Shown: piece after piece, positions 53,631-62,130 of the stretch
Layout: the number at the start of each line of letters is the position of its first letter
How positions within the stretch are numbered: the first letter of the stretch is position 1
Assembly (NCBI RefSeq): GCF_011927695.1
Contig: NZ_JAATJE010000001.1
Coordinates: 248,001-312,000 of the forward strand
From: Sphingomonas jejuensis
GTDB lineage: Bacteria > Pseudomonadota > Alphaproteobacteria > Sphingomonadales > Sphingomonadaceae
DNA length: 64,000 nt
Direction of reading: 5' to 3'
Notes under the pieces: generated by a model
Database searches by the model: none
The model's input: only the letters and a program-made list of their open reading frames with translations
Told to the model about the DNA's origin: nothing
Made by a program: the position numbers and the translations under genes

Positions 53631-54239
53631 ATGCGCGCCCACCTTCTTACCCTTGCGCCGATCATGCTGATCGCCGCCTGCGGCACGACCGAGACGAACA
53701 GCACAGCCGCCGAGAACGGGACTGAGCTGGGCACCGCAAACGACGCGGCGACTATGGAGATGGCCGACGGCAACCAAAGCAGCGCGACGACAACCGCGCG
53801 CGCCATGCTGAAGGATGCAAGCGGCGCCGACCGTGGCGAGGCGACGTTAACGCAGGTCGGTGACGCCGTGCGCATCAACATCTCCGCCACCGGGCTCGAG
53901 GCGGGGGAGCGGGGCTACCACATCCATACCACCGGCCGGTGCGAGGGACCGGCCTTCGAGAGCGCGGGCGGACACTGGAACCCGACCGACCGGCAGCATG
54001 GCCGCGACAACCCGCAGGGGCAGCATCTGGGTGACCTGCCGAACCTGACGATCGGCGCGGATGGCCGCGGCACGATCGAGGCGACGATCCAGAACGCGAC
54101 GCTGACCGGGGGCACCAACCCGGTGCTGGACGACGATGGCGCCGCCGTCATGATCCATGCCGGGCCGGACGATTATCGCACCGATCCGTCCGGCGACAGC
54201 GGCAGCCGCATCGCCTGCGGCGTCGTGGAGGCCGGCTGA
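53631..54239 (+). CDS. sodC: CuZn superoxide dismutase lipoprotein
   Basis: 202 aa from ATG 53631 with GGAGGAACCAAC upstream. Lipoprotein signal (MRAHLLTLAPIMLIAAC, lipobox IAAC). SOD domain metal ligands: GYHIHTTGRC (two His), ESAGGHWNPTDRQHG, VMIHAGPDDYRTDPSGDSGSRIACGVV (His and the disulfide Cys pair). It detoxifies periplasmic superoxide. The segment between the lipobox and residue ~60 is Ser/Thr-rich and disordered. Confidence 0.92.
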   Translation: MRAHLLTLAPIMLIAACGTTETNSTAAENGTELGTANDAATMEMADGNQSSATTTARAMLKDASGADRGEATLTQVGDAVRINISATGLEAGERGYHIHTTGRCEGPAFESAGGHWNPTDRQHGRDNPQGQHLGDLPNLTIGADGRGTIEATIQNATLTGGTNPVLDDDGAAVMIHAGPDDYRTDPSGDSGSRIACGVVEAG

Positions 54240-54257
54240 TCGCCCCGGTGGCGGCAG

Positions 54258-54800
54258 TCAGCCCAGCCGCCACCGTTCGACCGGATCATAGCTTGCCCCT
54301 TCGCCGCCCAAGCGGCTTTCGAACAGGATCAGATAATCCATGGTGAAGGAGGCGGCGGGCGGAACGGCCGCGGCGGCGGCATAGGCCGCGATCGTCCCAC
54401 CGTCGGGCCCGCCGCGCCCGAACCGCGCGATGGTCACGTGCGGCACGAAGGCACGCCGATCCGCCTCCACCCCCGCGCGCCGCAGCGCCTGGTCGACCTT
54501 CTGGTGAAGCGACGCCAATGGTTCGCGCGGTTCCACGCCGACCCACAGCGTGTCGATCCGCCCGCGTCGATCAAAGGTCCCCAACCGGCCGAAGCGAGCC
54601 TCGACCGGATCGTTGCGGACGGAGGCGAGCGCCGCGGCGATATCGTCTGCCTGGTGGCGGTCGACCTCTCCGATGAAGCGGAGCGTGAGGTGAAGCTGGT
54701 CGTCGGACTGCCAGCGTGCGCCGAGCAGCCCGTGCATCATCGACTGGAGCAGCAGGCGGGCAGGGCGCGGCGGGCGGAGAGCGACGAACAGGCGGTGCAT
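54258..54800 (-). CDS. thpR: RNA 2',3'-cyclic phosphodiesterase (ThpR / LigT)
   Basis: 180 aa from ATG 54798-54800 (MHRLFVALRPP), behind GGAGGATCA; the upstream open frame is not homologous. Two HxTx motifs: HLTL at residue 37 (HLTLRFIGEV) and HVTI at residue 121 (HVTIARFG), the 2H phosphoesterase hallmark. It hydrolyses RNA 2',3'-cyclic phosphates or acts as an RNA ligase-related enzyme. Convergent with sodC. Confidence 0.93.
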   Translation of the reverse strand: MHRLFVALRPPRPARLLLQSMMHGLLGARWQSDDQLHLTLRFIGEVDRHQADDIAAALASVRNDPVEARFGRLGTFDRRGRIDTLWVGVEPREPLASLHQKVDQALRRAGVEADRRAFVPHVTIARFGRGGPDGGTIAAYAAAAAVPPAASFTMDYLILFESRLGGEGASYDPVERWRLG

Positions 54801-54912
54801 TGATCCTCCGTCGGGTTCGAGGCCGCGCGCCCGCTTTCGCTTGAATTGGCACGACGATCCACCGATATTCATCACATCCGGCATGTGCGCCGGGCAAAGG
54901 AGCAACCTTCAA

Positions 54913-55641
54913 ATGGCAAATTGGTCTGACCCCCGGACGGCGACGGCAGCGCGCCCGACGTCGGCCGGAACCGCGACGGCGTCCTATGATGCCGGCCTGC
55001 GTCGCTACATGCTGTCCGTGTACAACTACATGGCGTCGGGCGTGCTGCTGACGGGCATCGTCGCTTTGCTGTTCGCTCAGTCCGGCCTGGCGGCACAGGT
55101 GCTGTCGACGCCGCTGGCCTGGGTCATCATGCTTGCGCCGCTCGGCTTCGTCATGGCGATGAGCTTTGGCGTCAACCGCATGCAGACGTCCACGCTGCAG
55201 ATCCTGTTCTGGGCCTTTGCGGTCGTCATGGGTCTGTCGATGTCGTCGATCTTCCTGGTGTTCACGGGCACGTCGATCGCGCAGACCTTCTTCGCGACGG
55301 CGGCGGCTTTCGCGGGTCTCAGCCTGTGGGGCTACACCACGAAGCGTGACCTGTCGGGTCTCGGCACCTTCCTGGTGATGGGTGTCGTCGGCCTGCTGGT
55401 CGCGATGATCATCAACATCTTCCTGCAGTCGACGGCGCTTGCCTTCGCCATCTCGGCGATCGGCGTGCTGCTGTTCGCCGGCCTGACGGCGTATGACACG
55501 CAGCGGATCAAGAGCATGTACGCCTATGTCCAGGGCACGGACATGATGGGCAAGACGGTGATCATGGGCGCCCTGTCGCTCTACCTCGACTTCATCAACA
55601 TGTTCACGTTCCTGCTGAACTTCATGGGCAGCCGCGAATAG
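54913..55641 (+). CDS. Bax inhibitor-1/YccA family membrane protein
   Basis: 242 aa from ATG 54913 with AAAGGAG upstream. Seven membrane helices, with LRRYMLSVYNYMASGVLLTGIVA, GVNRMQTSTLQILFWAFAVVMG, AYDTQRIKSMYAYVQGTDMMGKTVIMGALSLYLDFINMFTFLLNFMG as the BI-1/YccA end. E. coli relatives modulate FtsH. Divergent from thpR, followed by a strong terminator. Confidence 0.94.
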   Translation: MANWSDPRTATAARPTSAGTATASYDAGLRRYMLSVYNYMASGVLLTGIVALLFAQSGLAAQVLSTPLAWVIMLAPLGFVMAMSFGVNRMQTSTLQILFWAFAVVMGLSMSSIFLVFTGTSIAQTFFATAAAFAGLSLWGYTTKRDLSGLGTFLVMGVVGLLVAMIINIFLQSTALAFAISAIGVLLFAGLTAYDTQRIKSMYAYVQGTDMMGKTVIMGALSLYLDFINMFTFLLNFMGSRE

Positions 55642-55669
55642 TCGGACGGCCTGATCCGAACGGAAAGAC

Positions 55670-55703
55670 GGGGCCCGGCAGCGATGCCGGGCCCCTTTTT
55701 CTT
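55670..55703 (+). terminator. Terminator after the BI-1 family gene
   Basis: Perfect 11-bp stem GGGGCCCGGCA / TGCCGGGCCCC, 4-nt loop, then TTTTTCTT. Strong rho-independent terminator. Confidence 0.93.
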
Positions 55704-55714
55704 GTGTCCGCCGG

Positions 55715-56338
55715 TCAGCCCTTTGCCTGCATGGCCTCGTCATCAAGCGCGCTGGCGCGCTGATAGGCGGGCCGGGCGATCAGCCGTTCGCTGTAGGCCT
55801 GCAGGACGGGGGAGGCGGGCATCGACTTGAACATCAGGCCCCAATTGACCTGCGACCCGACATAGACGTCCGCGGCCGTGAACTGCGACCCGCACAGCCA
55901 CGGATCGGCCGCGCCGACCGCCTTTTCCAGCGCCGCGATCGTCCCGTCGAAGCTGCCGTAACCGACCATCGCGCCCTTGTCGGCGGGTGGCAGCAGGTTG
56001 AGCGACTTGGCCGTCACTGCCGCCTCGACCGGACCGGCCGCAAAGAACATCCAGCGATAATAGGGCGCCCGTGCAGGATCGCCGTGCGGGGGCGCCAGCC
56101 CGGCGTCCGGAAAGGCATCCGCCAGATAGGCGCAGATCGCGGCCGCTTCCGTCACGACGACGCCGTCGTGGACGAGCGTCGGCACCTTCCCCATCGGGTT
56201 GACCCCAAGGAAATCGGCCGCCTTCATGCCCGTGCCGTAATCCAGATAGGTCACGTCATAGGGCTGGCCGACCTCCTCCAGCATCCAGCGGGCGATGCGG
56301 CCCCGGGACATCGGGTTGCTGTAGAGCATCAACGACAT
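55715..56338 (-). CDS. Glutathione S-transferase family protein
   Basis: 207 aa from ATG 56336-56338 behind GAGGAGG. N-terminal thioredoxin-like domain MLYSNPMSRGRIARWMLEEVG with TLVHDGVVVTEAAAICAYLADAF (the ES-type glutathione-binding block as TEA), C-terminal helical domain. Substrate unknown. Downstream of the dienelactone hydrolase on the same strand, with 11 bp between them, probably an operon. Confidence 0.91.
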   Translation of the reverse strand: MSLMLYSNPMSRGRIARWMLEEVGQPYDVTYLDYGTGMKAADFLGVNPMGKVPTLVHDGVVVTEAAAICAYLADAFPDAGLAPPHGDPARAPYYRWMFFAAGPVEAAVTAKSLNLLPPADKGAMVGYGSFDGTIAALEKAVGAADPWLCGSQFTAADVYVGSQVNWGLMFKSMPASPVLQAYSERLIARPAYQRASALDDEAMQAKG

Positions 56339-56349
56339 GATCGTCCTCC

Positions 56350-57228
56350 TCAGGCGAGTTGCTGGCGAAGAAAGGTCGTGGTCCGGTCCCATGCCGTTCG
56401 CGCGGCCGCCGCGTCATAGCGCTCGGCGGACGTATCGTTGTTGAAGGCGTGGTTGACCCCGGGATAGACGTGGAGGGTGAGCGGCTTGCCCGCGTCCCGC
56501 GCGGCGGCCGCGAACGGCTCGGCCGTGCCGTTCACCCGGGTGTCGAGGCCGGCGAGGTGGACGAGCAGCGGGGTGCGAAGCCGCGCCACCTCCGCGACCG
56601 CCGGCGCCGGGCCGTAATAGCTCACCCCCGCGTCAAGCATCGGTCCGTCGGCGACCGCCAGGCGGTAGATCATGGCCCCGCCCCAGCAGAAGCCGACCGC
56701 GCCGACCTTGGCGCCACCGGCGCGGCGCCGCATCCACTCGAGGCCAGACTGCGCGTCCCGGACGGTTGCCGCCAGGTCGAGCGCGCCGATCATCTCGCGC
56801 GCCCGGTCCTCGTCGGCCGGGGTGCCGCCGGCGGGCGTCAGCAGGTCGGGGGCGAGCGCCTGGAAGCCGGCCACTGCCATCCGTCGCGCGACGTCGCGGA
56901 TGTGCGGCGTCAGCCCGCGGTTCTCGTGGATCACGAGCAGCTTTGGCGCCGCCTCGCCGCCGGTGCGGGGCGTGGCGAGATAGCCGGCCATCGGGCGGTT
57001 GCCGACGCTGGTCCAGCGCACGTCCTCCGCCCGGACGCGACCGTCGTCCGCCGCCACCACCTCGGCCGCCGCCGCCGATGGCGCGATCGACAGGACCAGC
57101 GCCTGTGCCGCCGCCGCGCTTCCGGCCAGCCGGGTCAGGTCCGCCATGAAGGCGCGCCGGTCAGCCCCTTCATGCGTGAAGCGATCGTAAAGTTCGATTG
57201 CGCGCTGCCGAAGATCCCGGTCGTCCAT
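56350..57228 (-). CDS. Dienelactone hydrolase family protein, exported
   Basis: 292 aa from ATG 57226-57228. The N-terminus has a twin-arginine-type signal (ADRRAFMADLTRLAGSAAAAQAL, then APSAAAA). DLH alpha/beta-hydrolase: LLVIHENRGLTPHIRDVARRMA, catalytic Cys in GFCWGGAM, Asp in GLDTRVN, His in VNHAFNND. Family members hydrolyse dienelactones and other esters; here a periplasmic role is likely. Followed 11 bp later by the GST gene. Confidence 0.9.
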   Translation of the reverse strand: MDDRDLRQRAIELYDRFTHEGADRRAFMADLTRLAGSAAAAQALVLSIAPSAAAAEVVAADDGRVRAEDVRWTSVGNRPMAGYLATPRTGGEAAPKLLVIHENRGLTPHIRDVARRMAVAGFQALAPDLLTPAGGTPADEDRAREMIGALDLAATVRDAQSGLEWMRRRAGGAKVGAVGFCWGGAMIYRLAVADGPMLDAGVSYYGPAPAVAEVARLRTPLLVHLAGLDTRVNGTAEPFAAAARDAGKPLTLHVYPGVNHAFNNDTSAERYDAAAARTAWDRTTTFLRQQLA

Positions 57229-57291
57229 GCTCGCTCTCCCGTTGGTCGGGCGGGAAGCTAGCAGCCGGGAAGGGGCGTGCAAGCCGCCCGG

Positions 57292-57861
57292 TCAGTCGCG
57301 CAGGCGGAGCGCCACTTCGTTCATGAAGCGGGCGTCATCGCCATCGGCGAGCCGTGGCGCCTCTGCCGCGATCGCGCCCAGCATCTCGGCGAGCGGGTCC
57401 ATCTCCGCCTTCGCGTAGTTGCCGAGCACATGGCCGGTGACACGGTCCTTGTGGCCGGGGTGGCCGATGCCGATCCGCACCCGGCGGAAGTCGGCGCCGA
57501 TATGCGCGTCGGTGGAGCGAAGACCGTTATGGCCCGCCGTGCCGCCGCCCATCTTCACCTTCACCTTCATGGGGGCGAGGTCGAGCTCGTCATGGAACAG
57601 GGTAACGTCGCCGGGCGCGAGCTTGAAGAAGCGCATCGCCTCGCCGACGGCACGGCCGCTCTCGTTCATGAAGGTCGCAGGCTTCAGCAGCAGCAGCTTG
57701 TGCGCGCCGATGCGGCCTTCCGCCGCCAGCCCCTGGAACCGCGCCTTCCAGGGCGAGAAGCCGTGCATGTCGGCGATGGTATCGACCGCCATGAAGCCGA
57801 CATTGTGGCGGTGGAGCGCATAGCTTCCACCCGGATTGCCGAGGCCGACCCAGATCTGCAT
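57292..57861 (-). CDS. pth: Peptidyl-tRNA hydrolase
   Basis: 189 aa. N9 in GLGNPGGSY, catalytic H19 in HRHNVGF, FMNESGRAV, D in FHDELDLAPMKVKVKMGGGTAGHNGLRS. Releases peptidyl-tRNAs stalled on ribosomes. The rplY gene lies upstream on the same strand, a conserved pair. A hairpin lies in the gap (57944-57975). Confidence 0.96.
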   Translation of the reverse strand: MQIWVGLGNPGGSYALHRHNVGFMAVDTIADMHGFSPWKARFQGLAAEGRIGAHKLLLLKPATFMNESGRAVGEAMRFFKLAPGDVTLFHDELDLAPMKVKVKMGGGTAGHNGLRSTDAHIGADFRRVRIGIGHPGHKDRVTGHVLGNYAKAEMDPLAEMLGAIAAEAPRLADGDDARFMNEVALRLRD

Positions 57862-57943
57862 CGCCGGCGCTCAGTCGACCTGGCGACGGGCAGCGGGGGT
57901 GGGTGGGGAGATGACCATCGTTGACCCTCTCCCACGGCATCGA

Positions 57944-57975
57944 CCGGCCGGCACCGTCGGGCGCCGGCCGGTCCT
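57944..57975 (-). terminator. Perfect hairpin between rplY and pth
   Basis: 11-bp perfect stem GACCGGCCGGC / GCCGGCCGGTC with a 10-nt loop, in the rplY-pth gap. No T-run on the minus strand, so it may attenuate or stabilise the 3' end of rplY mRNA rather than fully terminate. Confidence 0.55.
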
Positions 57976-57980
57976 TGTCG

Positions 57981-58631
57981 TCAGTCGTCGCTGGACTGGC
58001 GGGTGGCGGGCACCTCGGCGGACTCGGGCGCGCCCTCGTCCTCTTCACCCTCGCTCGACTTCAGCGCGGACGGCGCGACGATCGTGGCGATGGTGAAGTC
58101 GCGGTCGGTGATCGCCGACTCCGCGCCCTCCGGCAGCGTCACGGCCGAGATGTGGATCGAATCGCCGACCTCGAGGCCGGTCAGGTCGATCACGATCTCG
58201 TCCGGGATGTGGGCCGCGTCCGACGTCAGCTCCAGCTCGTGCCGGACGACGTTCAGCACGCCGCCGCGCTTCAGGCCCGGCGAGGCCTCCTCGTTCTCGA
58301 AGCGGACGGGAACGCCGACCGTCACCTTGGCATCACGCGTGATGCGCAGGAAGTCGACGTGCAGCGGACGGTCGGTGACCGGGTGGAAGGCGACGTCCTT
58401 CGGCAGCGTGCGGACGGACGTGCCGCCGACGTCGACCATGACGACGGAATTCATGAAATGGCCGGTGTGAAGGAGCTTCATCAGCGCCTTCTCCTCGACG
58501 TGAATCGAGGCGGGTGCCTCGTTGCTGCCGTAGATCACGGCGGGCACGCGGCCTTCGTTGCGCAGTGCACGGGAGGCTCCCTTGCCAGCCCGCTCGCGCG
58601 CTTCGGCCGACAGGGTCAGCTGATCGCTCAT
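57981..58631 (-). CDS. rplY: 50S ribosomal protein L25 (general stress protein Ctc type)
   Basis: 216 aa. L25/TL5 N-terminal beta-barrel: [36 protein letters not shown]-like [17 protein letters not shown]-terminal Ctc domain ([27 protein letters not shown]) ends in an acidic tail. Binds 5S rRNA. GGAG precedes the ATG. Upstream of pth. Confidence 0.95.
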   Translation of the reverse strand: MSDQLTLSAEARERAGKGASRALRNEGRVPAVIYGSNEAPASIHVEEKALMKLLHTGHFMNSVVMVDVGGTSVRTLPKDVAFHPVTDRPLHVDFLRITRDAKVTVGVPVRFENEEASPGLKRGGVLNVVRHELELTSDAAHIPDEIVIDLTGLEVGDSIHISAVTLPEGAESAITDRDFTIATIVAPSALKSSEGEEDEGAPESAEVPATRQSSDD

Positions 58632-58768
58632 GGTGTTGCTCCGTTTCTGGATTAGGTGCCGACCACGCCTCCAGGGATGACCATGGCCGGACGCGCGCGC
58701 TTAGCGGCACGGCGGTCGAAAGGCAAGGCGGGCGGGGCGGCGAGCGTCGGCCCGGGGATCGGCGGCGA

Positions 58769-59158
58769 TCAGCCGTCCACATGCCCCGCCATGCGCCGCA
58801 TCGCCGCGATCACGTCGGCATGCTGCACGGGCTTTGGGTAGAATTCGCTGCGCACCGGCAGGTCCAGGTCGGCCTTGGCGAAGCTTGCGGCCGTCAGGAT
58901 GATCTCGATCGGCGGCCAGCGATTGCGGATGGTCGCAGCGATCTCGATGCCGCGCACGCCGCGCGGCATGTCCAGGTCCATGTAGACGATGCGGATGTCC
59001 GTGCGCGTTTCCAGGATCCGGATCGCGTCGGCGACGTCCAGCGCCTCCACGGCCTCGAAGCCCGCTTTCTCGACCATGTCGATCGCGTCGAGACGCAGCA
59101 CCGGCTCATCCTCGATGACGAGCACGGGGTGACGTCGCAGCGGCGTTGATTGTCCCAT
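58769..59158 (-). CDS. Receiver-only response regulator
   Basis: 129 aa receiver domain: VLVIEDEPVLRLDAIDMVEKAG, phosphoacceptor D61 in VYMDLDMPRG, and FYPKPVQ with the conserved Lys. No output domain. Lies 14 bp downstream of the HWE kinase gene, so it is its likely partner. Confidence 0.91.
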   Translation of the reverse strand: MGQSTPLRRHPVLVIEDEPVLRLDAIDMVEKAGFEAVEALDVADAIRILETRTDIRIVYMDLDMPRGVRGIEIAATIRNRWPPIEIILTAASFAKADLDLPVRSEFYPKPVQHADVIAAMRRMAGHVDG

Positions 59159-59172
59159 CCGTCGTTAACGCT

Positions 59173-60663
59173 TCAGGACTGCTGAAGTTGATCGAGCGGC
59201 GCAACGGCGTGAAAAGACAATCCTTTGTCCTCATATTTAATGTCGGTGCCGCCGGCGCCGGTCAGCCCCATGCGGATGATGCGCGATCCGAACCCGCGGC
59301 GGCTGGGCGCCTTGGCGGGCGGCCCGCCCCGCTCGCACCAGCTGAGGCTCAGGATCTTCTCGCCGCCCTCGTGCTCGATCGTCCAGAGCAGCTCGACCGA
59401 TCCATCGGTCACGCTCAGCGCGCCGTACTTCACCGCGTTGGTGGCAAGCTCGTGCAGCAGCAGCGACAAGGAGAGCGTCGCGCGCGCGCCGATCGCCACG
59501 TCCGGTCCGGACAGCAGGATGCGCGCGCCGTCGTCGAAGCTGCCGAGCACGCCGCCCGCCACGTCGGCGATCGAGGCGGCCGCCCAGCTCTGCTTGGTCA
59601 GCACGTCATGAGCGCCGCTTAGCGCCACCAGCCGCGACCCGAACGAGGCCAGTGCGTCGCGGTTGACCGCCGATCCCAGCGTCTGGTTGGCGATCGCTTG
59701 GATGACGCTCAGCGTGTTCTTCAGCCGGTGCGCCAGCTCTCCGTTCAGGAGGTCCTGGCGCTCGCGCGCCTCGTGCAGCGCGGTGATGTCGCGGGATACC
59801 GACAGGATGCGCTCCACCCGTCCGTCATGGCCGCGGATCGGCGACACGGAGATCGACCACCATTTGGGCCGGCCGGCATAGGTGTCGGCCGCCGCCTCGA
59901 AGACGGTCGACCGTCCCTCGCGCGCCGCATCGATGGCATCCTTGGCAAGGCCGACGCCGCCATCCTTCATCAGGTCCGGCCAGGGGCAGCCGCGGACGGC
60001 GTTGAAGTCGCCGATCTCCATCACCTCCATCCCGCCCTCGCTCATGAAGGACAGGGTGCCGTCCAGCTCCAGCACCTTGATGCAATCTGTGGATGCGGAC
60101 AGCACGCTGCTGAGGAAGCCCTGGCGCTCGGCAAGGCTGGCATTGGCGGCTTGCAGGTCCTGCTGCGCCTGCCGAAGGTCGTTCTGCGCCAGGATCTGGC
60201 GGGTGATGTCGATGTTGTTGCCGACCCAGCGGCACACCGTTCCGGCCGTGTCGCGCACGGGGATGATGCGGGTCAGGAACGGCCGGAACACGCCGTCCGC
60301 GCCGCGCAGCGGAAACACCATCTCGAACGGTTCGCCGCTGGCGATCGATGCCGTCCAGCTTTCCATCACCTGCGGCAGCACGGCCGGGTCATGCACCGAC
60401 TGCCAGCCCCAACCCTCCATTTGGGCCGGGGTGGTGCCACAATATTCGTGCCAGCGCCGATTGTACCAGGTGATGTAGCCGTCCGCGTTCGCGATCCAGC
60501 AGAGCGTCGGCAGGTTGTCGACGATGGCGCGGTAATCGGCGGAATCGATCTGACTCGCCGCCAGGATGACGCCAGCGTCGTTGATGCGCTCGCCATGCCA
60601 CCAATAGGTGCCGCCGAAGTCGGCTGTCGCGCCCCCGTCGATCTGGCCGGATGCTTCGCTCAT
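59173..60663 (-). CDS. PAS-domain sensor histidine kinase of the HWE family
   Basis: 496 aa from ATG 60661-60663; an ATG 12 bp upstream is possible. PAS1 ~40-150 (YRAIVDNLPTLCWIANADGYITWYN), PAS2 ~190-300 (VLSASTDCIKVLELDGTLSFMSEG). HWE kinase: phosphoacceptor H312 in ELAHRLKNTLSVIQAIANQTL, LLLHELATNAVKYGAL (N box) and LSWCERGGPPA with the WxE motif, then GFGSRIIRMGL. Cytoplasmic; no membrane segment. PAS1 suggests light, redox or ligand sensing. Adjacent receiver on each side. Confidence 0.93.
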   Translation of the reverse strand: MSEASGQIDGGATADFGGTYWWHGERINDAGVILAASQIDSADYRAIVDNLPTLCWIANADGYITWYNRRWHEYCGTTPAQMEGWGWQSVHDPAVLPQVMESWTASIASGEPFEMVFPLRGADGVFRPFLTRIIPVRDTAGTVCRWVGNNIDITRQILAQNDLRQAQQDLQAANASLAERQGFLSSVLSASTDCIKVLELDGTLSFMSEGGMEVMEIGDFNAVRGCPWPDLMKDGGVGLAKDAIDAAREGRSTVFEAAADTYAGRPKWWSISVSPIRGHDGRVERILSVSRDITALHEARERQDLLNGELAHRLKNTLSVIQAIANQTLGSAVNRDALASFGSRLVALSGAHDVLTKQSWAAASIADVAGGVLGSFDDGARILLSGPDVAIGARATLSLSLLLHELATNAVKYGALSVTDGSVELLWTIEHEGGEKILSLSWCERGGPPAKAPSRRGFGSRIIRMGLTGAGGTDIKYEDKGLSFHAVAPLDQLQQS

Positions 60664-60729
60664 CGCCTCAAGCATAACAAAGGTTAAAAGATTCGGCCAC
60701 TCTGCGCCGCGCAGGCGCCGGTCGGGCGA

Positions 60730-61086
60730 TCATGCCTGTGCGGGAACGACGGCCTTGAAGGCGCGGGTGATGTCCGCCGGCGCCACCGGCTTTGACAGGA
60801 TGGCCGCTGCGTAATCGCAGGGCTCGCACTCCTCCGGCGTGCCGGTGATGAAGATCACCGGGCGCGGCCCCAAGAGCTGTCGGATCTGCCAGACCGCGGC
60901 CGGGCCGGTTCCTTCCGCGAGCCGGACGTCCGACATGATCACCGACGGCGGCCGCGCCAGCGCACAGGCCACCGCCTGCGCCTCCGTGTCGGCACGCTCG
61001 ATCGACGTCGCCCCACCGTCGCGCGCAACGTCGGCGATCATCTCGCCTACCAGCCAGTCATCTTCGATCACCAGCACATGGCACAT
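60730..61086 (-). CDS. Receiver-only response regulator
   Basis: 118 aa: VLVIEDDWLVGEMIADVARDGG, D53 in VIMSDVRLAEGTG, FITGTPEECEPCDYAAAILSKPVAPAD. No output domain. It precedes the HWE kinase on the same strand, 66 bp away, giving a receiver-kinase-receiver cluster. Such single receivers are typical of alphaproteobacterial phosphorelays. Confidence 0.91.
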   Translation of the reverse strand: MCHVLVIEDDWLVGEMIADVARDGGATSIERADTEAQAVACALARPPSVIMSDVRLAEGTGPAAVWQIRQLLGPRPVIFITGTPEECEPCDYAAAILSKPVAPADITRAFKAVVPAQA

Positions 61087-61198
61087 CGCGGTTCTTTCAA
61101 CAGTTGATCTCTATCAACCGTCTTCGGGCGCGATTGGGTTCGTCCGATCGTGCAAAAACTTCGGCCCTCACGACGAACTGCCGGGGCGTGTTGCCCGA

Positions 61199-62086
61199 TC
61201 ACTGCACCCGGCGGACGCGCAGGCCCTGTTGTTCCAGCCGCTGGATCACCGATCCGTCGCCCGCCAGGTGCCCGGCTCCCACGGCCACCATCACCGTGCC
61301 CGGCGTGTCGAGCCGCTGCTTGACCCATTCGGTCCAGGCGGCGTTGCGGCGCGCCAGCAGCGCGTCGGCAACCTCGGGCGATAGTCCTTCGGCATCCTGG
61401 TAGGTCTCGGCCAGGCGACGCAGGTCGCCCGCCGTCCACGCCGCGATCATCGCGTCGAACGCGCCATCGGCCCCTTCCGCTTCCTGGAGGAGGCCGCGCA
61501 ACAGGTCACGCTGCGCCGACTCCGGCAGGGTATCGAAGAAGCCGAGCTGCTGTTCCAGCGTCTCCAGCCCGACGATGCGCTTGCCCCCGGCCGCGCCCTT
61601 CAGCACCTGCTCCACGCCCGCCGCCGGGGTGAGGCCGCTCTCCCGGTAGAGCGTCGTGCCCAAGGCCAGGGCGGCGGCCCAGGTTTCCAGCGCGTTCAGC
61701 GATGCCTCCGGGATGCGCGACTCCGCGATCATGCGCGCCAACGCGGGCCGGTCGGCCGGCGGCACCCGCTCGATCAGCGGCGGCAGCCCGGGCGAGGTCG
61801 CGAGCGCGGCATAGCGGGACGCCTGCGCCTGCGGGTCGGTGGGCATGTCCACCTCCAGCACCAGCGTGTCCGCCTCGGCAAAGGCGCGGTCGAACGCGGG
61901 CGTCCGCCAGGTGACGTCTTCCGGCAGCAGGTGAACGGTGCCGAACAGGTAGATGCGCGTGTCCGCATCGGCGACCTGCCACAGCGCCGGGCGCGCCTCC
62001 GTCGCCGCGGGTGCGGCCGCACAGCCGCTGCCGAACAGCGCGATCAGGGGGGCGAAGGGGGCAAGCAGCCGGGCAAGCAGGGTCAT
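61199..62086 (-). CDS. TraB/GumN family protein (copy 1)
   Basis: 295 aa with a signal peptide and possible lipidation Cys (APLIALFGSGC). GumN/TraB core: ALWQVADADTRIYLFGTVHLLPEDVTW, TLVLEVDMP, GLETLEQQLGFFDTLPESAQRDLL, RNAAWTEWVKQRLDTPGTVMVAVGAGHLAGDGSVIQRLEQQGLRV. TraB-type proteins share a fold with Tiki proteases; GxxH and GHL motifs supply metal-ligand histidines. Tandem with a paralogue 44 bp upstream. Confidence 0.9.
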   Translation of the reverse strand: MTLLARLLAPFAPLIALFGSGCAAAPAATEARPALWQVADADTRIYLFGTVHLLPEDVTWRTPAFDRAFAEADTLVLEVDMPTDPQAQASRYAALATSPGLPPLIERVPPADRPALARMIAESRIPEASLNALETWAAALALGTTLYRESGLTPAAGVEQVLKGAAGGKRIVGLETLEQQLGFFDTLPESAQRDLLRGLLQEAEGADGAFDAMIAAWTAGDLRRLAETYQDAEGLSPEVADALLARRNAAWTEWVKQRLDTPGTVMVAVGAGHLAGDGSVIQRLEQQGLRVRRVQ

Positions 62087-62130
62087 GCTGCGCGCCTAGC
62101 GGCCGGCGGCTGAACGGCCGGCAACATCGT

